From a bacterium (GTDB taxonomy: Bacteria; Bacillota; Bacilli; Lactobacillales; Streptococcaceae), in assembly GCA_905221205.1 (NCBI GenBank), contig CAJNCG010000005.1:1-64000 (forward strand): a stretch of 64,000 bases of DNA. The letters run 5' to 3'. Positions within the stretch are counted from its first letter, which is position 1; every line of letters starts with the position of its first letter. The notes under the pieces were generated by a model. That model was not told where the DNA came from, searched no databases, and was given only the letters and a program-made list of their open reading frames with translations. A program made the position numbers and the translations under genes. Of this stretch, positions 58,756 to 64,000 are shown piece by piece.

Positions 58756-60087
58756 ATGGAAGACCCAAGTAGTCAGAATTTGTTGCTACAATTTGTTTTA
58801 TTGTTTATCTTGACGGTATTAAATGCCTTTTTCTCAGCCACAGAAATGGCCATGGTGTCACTAAACCGTGCGCGGGTTGAACAAAAGGCAGAAGAAGGAG
58901 ATAGACGCTATATCCGTCTGCTGAAGGTGCTAGAAAATCCTAACCACTTTTTATCAACCATTCAAGTAGGGATTACCCTGATTACGATTTTGTCAGGGGC
59001 GAGTTTGGCAGAAACTTTGGGACGAGAAATTGCATCTTGGCTTGGAAATAGCGAAACAGCTTATGCTATTTCAAGTTTTCTATCTTTAGCATTTTTGACT
59101 TATATTTCTATCGTTTTTGGGGAATTGTATCCTAAGAGAATCGCTCTTAATCTAAAAGATGCCTTGGCAATTCGTACAGCGCCAGTTATCATTGGCCTGG
59201 GGAAACTAGTTAGTCCCTTTGTCTGGCTCTTATCTGCGTCTACCAATCTTTTGAGTCGTTTGACTCCAATGACCTTTGACGATGCTGACGAAAAAATGAC
59301 CCGTGATGAAATTGAGTACATGCTGACAAATAGTGAAGAAACACTTGATGCTGACGAAATTGAGATGTTACAGGGGATTTTTTCACTGGACGAATTGATG
59401 GCCAGAGAAGTCATGGTTCCTCGGACGGATGCCTTCATGGTCGATATTCAGGATGACAATCAGGCTATTATTGAAAGTATTTTAAAGCAAAATTATTCTC
59501 GTATCCCTGTCTATGATGGAGACAAGGATAATGTAATCGGTTTGATTCATACCAAGCGCCTGCTCAATGCAGCCTTTGTGGACGGCTTTGACAATATTGT
59601 TTGGAGACGTATTTTACAAACACCGCTTTTTGTACCCGAGACGATTTTTGTGGATGATCTTTTAAAAGCTCTTCGCAATACGCAAAATCAAATGGCAATC
59701 TTGCTAGATGAATATGGTGGGATGGCTGGTTTGGTAACCCTAGAAGACCTCTTAGAGGAAATTGTAGGGGAAATCGATGACGAAACAGATAAGGCTGAAA
59801 TCGAAGTTCATAAAATTGGAGAAGATACTTATATAGTTCAAGGTACCATGAATCTCAATGACTTTAATGACTACTTTGATGTTGAACTGGAAAGTGATGA
59901 TGTTGATACCATCGCTGGTTATTATTTGACAGGAGTTGGGACCATTCCAACGACTGAGAAACTCAGCTATGAATTGGTCAGCCAAAACAAACAGCTTATC
60001 TTAACCAATGATAAAGTGAAAAATGGACGTGTTACCAAGGTAAAAGTCCAAATTACCGAAGTTGAAATAGAAGAAGAAACAGAGTAA
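58756..60087 (+). CDS. CNNM/CorC-family transporter (HlyC-like)
   Basis: 443 residues. An N-terminal DUF21/CNNM membrane domain (about 1-190, ending near TPMTFDDADEK) is followed by a CBS pair (about 205-335, with VPRTDAFMVDI and LLDEYGGMAGLVTLEDLLEEIVGEI) and a C-terminal CorC_HlyC domain. Older labels call it haemolysin; the family is linked to magnesium or cobalt homeostasis. The acidic tail ends EEETE. It has its own extended -10 promoter after a BOX element. Confidence 0.9.
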   Translation: MEDPSSQNLLLQFVLLFILTVLNAFFSATEMAMVSLNRARVEQKAEEGDRRYIRLLKVLENPNHFLSTIQVGITLITILSGASLAETLGREIASWLGNSETAYAISSFLSLAFLTYISIVFGELYPKRIALNLKDALAIRTAPVIIGLGKLVSPFVWLLSASTNLLSRLTPMTFDDADEKMTRDEIEYMLTNSEETLDADEIEMLQGIFSLDELMAREVMVPRTDAFMVDIQDDNQAIIESILKQNYSRIPVYDGDKDNVIGLIHTKRLLNAAFVDGFDNIVWRRILQTPLFVPETIFVDDLLKALRNTQNQMAILLDEYGGMAGLVTLEDLLEEIVGEIDDETDKAEIEVHKIGEDTYIVQGTMNLNDFNDYFDVELESDDVDTIAGYYLTGVGTIPTTEKLSYELVSQNKQLILTNDKVKNGRVTKVKVQITEVEIEEETE

Positions 60088-60091
60088 ACTA

Positions 60092-60126
60092 GAGGCTTTT
60101 GTCACCAGGCGTGACGAAGCTTTTTT
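60092..60126 (+). terminator. Terminator of the CNNM gene
   Basis: GCTTTTGTCAC pairs with GTGACGAAGC (60111-60120) with a small bulge, then six T. Confidence 0.75.
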
Positions 60127-60225
60127 CAGTTGATTTCAAAAGGGAATTGTGTCCTCGAAAAACTCAGCCCTAAACTTGCCCCAAAAGTTTTTTAAAGTTA
60201 TACGTATTTATTCGAGGAAAAAGAA

Positions 60226-60247
60226 AAAGCCCTTTAAATTGGGCTTT
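60226..60247 (-). terminator. Terminator of tRNA-Cys
   Basis: AAAGCCC (60226-60232) and GGGCTTT (60241-60247). On the minus strand it is followed by a T-rich run. Confidence 0.75.
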
Positions 60248-60282
60248 CTGTTTAAATGAAACCTGATAAATCAAGTTATAGA

Positions 60283-60353
60283 AGGCGGTAGACGGATTTG
60301 AACCGACGATCAAGCTTTTGCAGAGCCGTGCCTTACCACTTGGCTATACCGCC
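60283..60353 (-). tRNA. tRNA-Cys (GCA)
   Basis: 71 bases. The acceptor GGCGGTA pairs with TACCGCC plus discriminator T; the anticodon loop is CTGCAAA, giving GCA for cysteine UGC/UGU. T arm GGTTCGAATCC. The 3' CCA is not encoded. The anticodon stem has one mismatch at its outer end. Confidence 0.96.
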
Positions 60354-60365
60354 TTAACGTTTATT

Positions 60366-60394
60366 ATTATACCTTGAAAATGATTTTCAGTCAA
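60366..60394 (-). promoter_or_regulatory. tRNA-Cys promoter with a palindromic spacer
   Basis: On the minus strand TTGACT (60389-60394), 17-base spacer, TATAAT (60366-60371). The spacer holds the palindrome TGAAAATGATTTTCA (60375-60389). Confidence 0.75.
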
Positions 60395-60445
60395 TAGCTT
60401 TTTCAGATTTTTTGTGTCAATAAGCCTAAATATTCTGAAAATTCG

Positions 60446-60474
60446 TTTACTTTTCTTGAAATCTATGATATAAT
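60446..60474 (+). promoter_or_regulatory. ami operon promoter
   Basis: TTTACT (60446-60451), 17-base spacer, TATAAT (60469-60474), also with TGA directly upstream of the -10. Confidence 0.75.
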
Positions 60475-60514
60475 TGATGATAACCTATACTTTATTTATA
60501 AGAGGAGTAAATAA

Positions 60515-62503
60515 ATGAAAAAAAGTCAAGTGCTTGCTGTAGCGGGAGCTACCTTATTAGCGTCAGGAGTTCTAGCTGCGTGTTCAAACACTAGTTCAAA
60601 TAATGCTAAACTAGCAAAAGATTACCAATATGTTTATCAAACAGATCCAGAAACCTTGGATTATATCGTCAGCAATATCGATTCAACATCATTCGTCACA
60701 ACAAATGCTGTAGATGGTTTGTTGGCTAACGATAAATATGGTAATTTGGTTCCTTCTATTGCTGAATCATGGACAGTTTCAAAAGATGGTTTGACTTATA
60801 CCTATAAAATCCGTAAGGATGCTAAATGGGTAACTGCAGAGGGAGAAGAATATGCTCCTGTCACTGCTAAAGACTTCGTTACTGGTTTGAAACATGCGGT
60901 AGATGGAAAATCAAAAGGACTTTCAATCGTTAGCTCTTCTATTAAAGGATTAGAAGCATACATCAAGGGTGAAACAAGTGATTTTTCAACCGTTGGAGTA
61001 AAAGCAGTTGATGATCAAACACTAGAATATACCTTGAACCAGCCAGAAACTTTCTGGAATGACAAGACAACTAGTGGTGTTTTGATGCCAGTTAATGAAG
61101 AATTCTTAGCTTCAAAAGGGGAAGGTTTTGGTGCCCCAACAGATGCTAACTCTATTCTTTATAACGGTCCATTTGTCTTGAAAGCTGTAACTCCTAAATC
61201 ATCTATCGAGATGGCTAAAAATGACGCTTACTGGGATAAAGAAAATGTAAAAATTGAGAACGTTAAGTTCACTTTCTGGGATGGTAAGGATCAAGATGTA
61301 ATTGCCAAAGGTTTTTCTGATGGTCAATATAGCAAAGCTCGTATCTTCCCTACAAGTTCTACATATGAAAAATATGCAGCTGACTTCAAAGATAACATTT
61401 ACTTTAACGAACCAGGTGCGGGTGTTGCGACTGTCAGCTTGAACTATGGTCGTACAACTTATAACCACACTGCCAAAACAAGTGATGCCCAAAAGACATC
61501 TACTAAGAAAGCCTTGTTAAACAAGGAATTCCGTCAAGCCTTGAACTTTGCGGTAGATCGCAGTTCTTATTCAGCTCAAACAAATGGTACTGATGGAGCT
61601 GCAGTAGCCATCCGTAATACATTCGCACCATATAATCTTCAAGTTGGTAAGAAAACATTTGGTGAATTGGTGCAAGATAGCTTGGCTAAGACAAATTCTT
61701 CTACTTGGTCAAACGTATCTCTAGCAGATTCTCAAAATGGCCTTTACAATGAAGAAAAAGCGAAAGAAGTCTTTGCTAAAGCTAAATCAAGCCTACAAGC
61801 TGAAGGTGTTGAATTCCCAATCCACTTGGATGCCTTGGTTATCCAAGAATCAACAGCGGTTGTAAACCGTGTCCAATCATTGAAGCAATCGATTGAAAAA
61901 GTATTGGGTTCAGACAATGTTGTTGTAGACTTGCAACAAATGACTCAAGCAGAAGCTTTACCAATTTCATTTAGTGCTCCAACAGCTAAAGAGCAAGACT
62001 GGGATATTCATACTTTGCTAGGATGGAACCCTGACTATCAAGATCCTTCTACTTTCTTGGATCAGTTCGTCCTTAAGGGAGGAAGTACTCGTCTTTACCT
62101 TGGTATTGACCAAAACACTGATGCATCAGTATTAAGCAAACTTGGTTTAGCTGACTATGGAAAATTACTTGATGACGCAAACAGCGAAAACCAAGATGTT
62201 CAAAAACGTTATGAAAAATACGCAGTAGCACAAGCTTGGTTGACTGACAATGCTTTGACAATTCCAGTAATGGCTTCTCCTAAAGAAACAGCCGTTTCAT
62301 ATGTTTCAAAAGTTCTACCATTTAGCTCTTCATATTCTGTAGCTGGTCTTAAAGGTGAAAATGCAGGATACTTGAAGTATACTGAAGTTGGTGAAAAAGC
62401 AATCACCAAAGAAGAGTATGAAAAAGCTCGTGAAAAATGGTTGAAAGAAAAGACTGAGTCAAACGAAAAAGCTCAAAAAGAATTGGCAAGTCATGTGAAG
62501 TAA
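60515..62503 (+). CDS. amiA: Oligopeptide-binding lipoprotein AmiA
   Basis: 662 residues, solute-binding protein family 5. The lipobox is LAAC, and the signature AESWTVSKDGLTYTYKIRKDAKW is close to the other copy at 35.4 kb. The last 30 or so residues (EEYEKAREKWLKEKTESNE and on) match what I recall of pneumococcal AmiA, while the N-terminal half looks closer to AliA/AliB, so it may be mosaic. It captures peptides for the Ami permease, whose first gene follows. AGAGGAG precedes the ATG. Confidence 0.94.
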   Translation: MKKSQVLAVAGATLLASGVLAACSNTSSNNAKLAKDYQYVYQTDPETLDYIVSNIDSTSFVTTNAVDGLLANDKYGNLVPSIAESWTVSKDGLTYTYKIRKDAKWVTAEGEEYAPVTAKDFVTGLKHAVDGKSKGLSIVSSSIKGLEAYIKGETSDFSTVGVKAVDDQTLEYTLNQPETFWNDKTTSGVLMPVNEEFLASKGEGFGAPTDANSILYNGPFVLKAVTPKSSIEMAKNDAYWDKENVKIENVKFTFWDGKDQDVIAKGFSDGQYSKARIFPTSSTYEKYAADFKDNIYFNEPGAGVATVSLNYGRTTYNHTAKTSDAQKTSTKKALLNKEFRQALNFAVDRSSYSAQTNGTDGAAVAIRNTFAPYNLQVGKKTFGELVQDSLAKTNSSTWSNVSLADSQNGLYNEEKAKEVFAKAKSSLQAEGVEFPIHLDALVIQESTAVVNRVQSLKQSIEKVLGSDNVVVDLQQMTQAEALPISFSAPTAKEQDWDIHTLLGWNPDYQDPSTFLDQFVLKGGSTRLYLGIDQNTDASVLSKLGLADYGKLLDDANSENQDVQKRYEKYAVAQAWLTDNALTIPVMASPKETAVSYVSKVLPFSSSYSVAGLKGENAGYLKYTEVGEKAITKEEYEKAREKWLKEKTESNEKAQKELASHVK

Positions 62504-62515
62504 ATAATTTTCAAT

Positions 62516-62549
62516 AGAACTTTCTCTCCATGAGGAGAAGGTTCTTTTG
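62516..62549 (+). terminator. Attenuator hairpin between amiA and amiC
   Basis: AGAACTTTCTCTCC (62516-62529) pairs with GGAGAAGGTTCT (62534-62545) with a bulged base and one G-U pair, followed by TTTT. As it lies inside the operon it is probably a partial terminator that raises AmiA over the permease. Confidence 0.75.
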
Positions 62550-62569
62550 GGATTTTTAAAGGAAATGAT

Positions 62570-64000
62570 ATGAAAAAATATATTTTTATGCGTGTTTTGC
62601 GGTCATTGGTTTCTATCTTTTTAGTAACAACCTTGACTTACACGATTATCTATACAATGGTTCCTCGAAAATTGATTTTCAAACAGGATACCAACTATAA
62701 CAAGATTGCGACAACTGCTGATAAACGTGATAACTATGAGAATACCGTTTATGAGCGTATGGGCTATATCGAGTACTACGATACCAAAGAGTTGCAAGAG
62801 AAAGCTAGCCAGATGGATGCCTCTGTAACAGTTGAAGCGAATGACACCAACAAGGCTATCTATGAAAAATACATCAAACAAATTGGTCATGGTTGGACCT
62901 TGGGAGAATTTACTGAAAGTGGCCAATTCTACGCTACTCGTGAAATTCCAATTTTTGAACGTGTTTTCAAATTCTATGCTAACTTGATTGACATTGACCA
63001 TACAAATAAAATTCAAGACCCTGACAATCCAGACTTGAAACGTTACCTTCGTTTCGAAAATGATCCAGCGATTGGATGGTCATTGGTTGGTTCAGGAACT
63101 AAACACAAATATCTCTTGTACTTCAACAGTCAGTTCCCATTTGTTCATCAAAACTTTGTGAACATTAATTTAGGTGACTCTTATCCAACCTATGCTAATA
63201 GTCCTGTTTTACAGGTTATTACTCAGGGACAAGGGCAAACAAAAACTTCGCAAGTTCAGTTCCCAACAGGTAAGAAAACTTCTTCTGTAAATATTTACTC
63301 AAGAACCTACAAATCACCTAGTCAGGCTGATTCTCGTGAAGTAGCCAACTACGGAAAAGATGATCCTTATACAGCTACTGAAAGTAACTACCAATATCCG
63401 TCTATGATTGCCAGCTCTGCTGTCGTTGGATTGATTGGTTTGGTGATTTCTTATGCGATTGCCGTGCCACTTGGTTCAGCTATGGCTCGCTTCAAGAACA
63501 CTTGGATTGATAGCTTCTCAACAGGGGCTTTGACCTTCTTGATGGCTCTTCCAACAATTGCCTTGGTTTATATCGTTCGTTTGGCTGGTTCTTCAATCGG
63601 ATTGCCAGATTCATTCCCTATCTTGGGCGCTGGAGATTGGCGTTCATATGTCTTACCAGCAGTTATCCTTGGTTTATTGGGGGCTCCTGGTACAGCTATT
63701 TGGATTCGTCGTTACATGATTGACTTGCAATCACAAGATTTTGTACGTTTTGCTCGTGCAAAAGGTTTGTCTGAAAAAGAAATTTCAAACAAACACATCT
63801 TTAAAAATGCCATGGTTCCGCTGGTTTCAGGAATTCCTGGTGCCGTTATCGGGGTTATCGGTGGTGCAACTCTTACTGAAACAGTCTTCGCCTTCCCAGG
63901 TATGGGTAAAATGTTGATTGACTCTGTAAAAGCATCTAATAACTCGATGGTCGTTGGTCTTGTCTTCATCTTTACATGTATTTCTATCTTCTCGCTTCTT
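62570..64000 (+). CDS. amiC: Oligopeptide ABC permease AmiC, 3' end cut by window
   Basis: The reading frame is open from ATG 62570 to the window end, 477 codons. The product begins MKKYIFMRVLRSLVSIFL and has one N-terminal helix, a large extracellular insert of about 250 residues (typical for AmiC), then a cluster of helices. The binding-protein-dependent transport signature is present as EKEISNKHIFKNAMVPLVSG preceding further helices. Pneumococcal AmiC is about 498 residues, so only about 20 are missing. AAAGGAAA is 5 bases upstream. amiDEF would follow. Confidence 0.96.
   Translation, partial: MKKYIFMRVLRSLVSIFLVTTLTYTIIYTMVPRKLIFKQDTNYNKIATTADKRDNYENTVYERMGYIEYYDTKELQEKASQMDASVTVEANDTNKAIYEKYIKQIGHGWTLGEFTESGQFYATREIPIFERVFKFYANLIDIDHTNKIQDPDNPDLKRYLRFENDPAIGWSLVGSGTKHKYLLYFNSQFPFVHQNFVNINLGDSYPTYANSPVLQVITQGQGQTKTSQVQFPTGKKTSSVNIYSRTYKSPSQADSREVANYGKDDPYTATESNYQYPSMIASSAVVGLIGLVISYAIAVPLGSAMARFKNTWIDSFSTGALTFLMALPTIALVYIVRLAGSSIGLPDSFPILGAGDWRSYVLPAVILGLLGAPGTAIWIRRYMIDLQSQDFVRFARAKGLSEKEISNKHIFKNAMVPLVSGIPGAVIGVIGGATLTETVFAFPGMGKMLIDSVKASNNSMVVGLVFIFTCISIFSLL

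Overview
The window is ordinary chromosomal DNA from a low-GC, naturally competent streptococcus of the mitis/pneumoniae group. The evidence is seven BOX repeats (a repeat family of pneumococcus and close relatives), the fused folate enzyme FolB-FolK inside a folP-folC-folE-folBK cluster (pneumococcal sulABCD), an epuA-endA competence nuclease pair, a two-component system of the pneumococcal TCS11 type, and Ami/Ali oligopeptide-binding lipoproteins. Species cannot be fixed from the sequence alone. Gene names below come from recognised protein families and motifs; no search was run.

Layout. 1-0.8 kb: end of a tRNA-Pro gene, two terminators, a dead ISL3-type transposase fragment and AT-rich spacer. 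0.8-4.5 kb: six tightly coupled genes (two tiny membrane proteins, ABC ATPase, ABC permease, histidine kinase, LuxR-type response regulator) behind a promoter that looks activator-dependent. 4.6-12.6 kb: rpsL-rpsG-fusA with a folded leader, then polC. 12.6-16.5 kb: small ORF, aminopeptidase, small membrane protein, rsuA-type pseudouridine synthase, pepC. 16.6-21.9 kb (minus strand): mannose PTS manXYZ, alcohol dehydrogenase, HAD phosphatase. 22-28.2 kb: purine permease, CAAX protease, folate cluster. 28.4-34.9 kb: DUF960 protein, ccpA, asparaginase, HAD-MazG fusion, universal stress protein, small membrane protein, aminotransferase. 35-39.5 kb: rpmH, oligopeptide-binding lipoprotein, KimA-type potassium transporter. 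39.6-48.9 kb: tatD-rnmV-(unknown)-ksgA-rsgA-rpe-thiN-rmuC-yhaM-purR-lysA, a ribosome-maturation and housekeeping run. 49-58.5 kb: pflA, yidC2, acylphosphatase, RNA methyltransferase, BI-1 protein, asnA, rsmD-coaD-sepM, DUF1146 gene, murA, epuA, endA. 58.6-64 kb: CNNM transporter, tRNA-Cys, and the start of the ami oligopeptide operon (amiA, amiC cut by the window end).

How it works together. Three catabolic or fermentative promoters carry recognisable control sites: manXYZ and ccpA have CcpA (cre)-like boxes within the promoter, pflA has one at the start of its transcript, and the alcohol dehydrogenase promoter has a good Rex-like box over its -10. Many promoters are extended -10 (TGnTATAAT). 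In four of them the start ATG lies 6-7 bases after the -10, predicting leaderless mRNAs (rsuA, the SpoU methyltransferase, rsmD, the DUF1146 gene). BOX elements sit between operons, several directly at stop codons, one of them providing the stop codon of the upstream gene.

Nothing in the window looks like a phage, a CRISPR array or a defence island. The least characterised unit is the six-gene small-protein/ABC/two-component operon at 0.8-4.5 kb.
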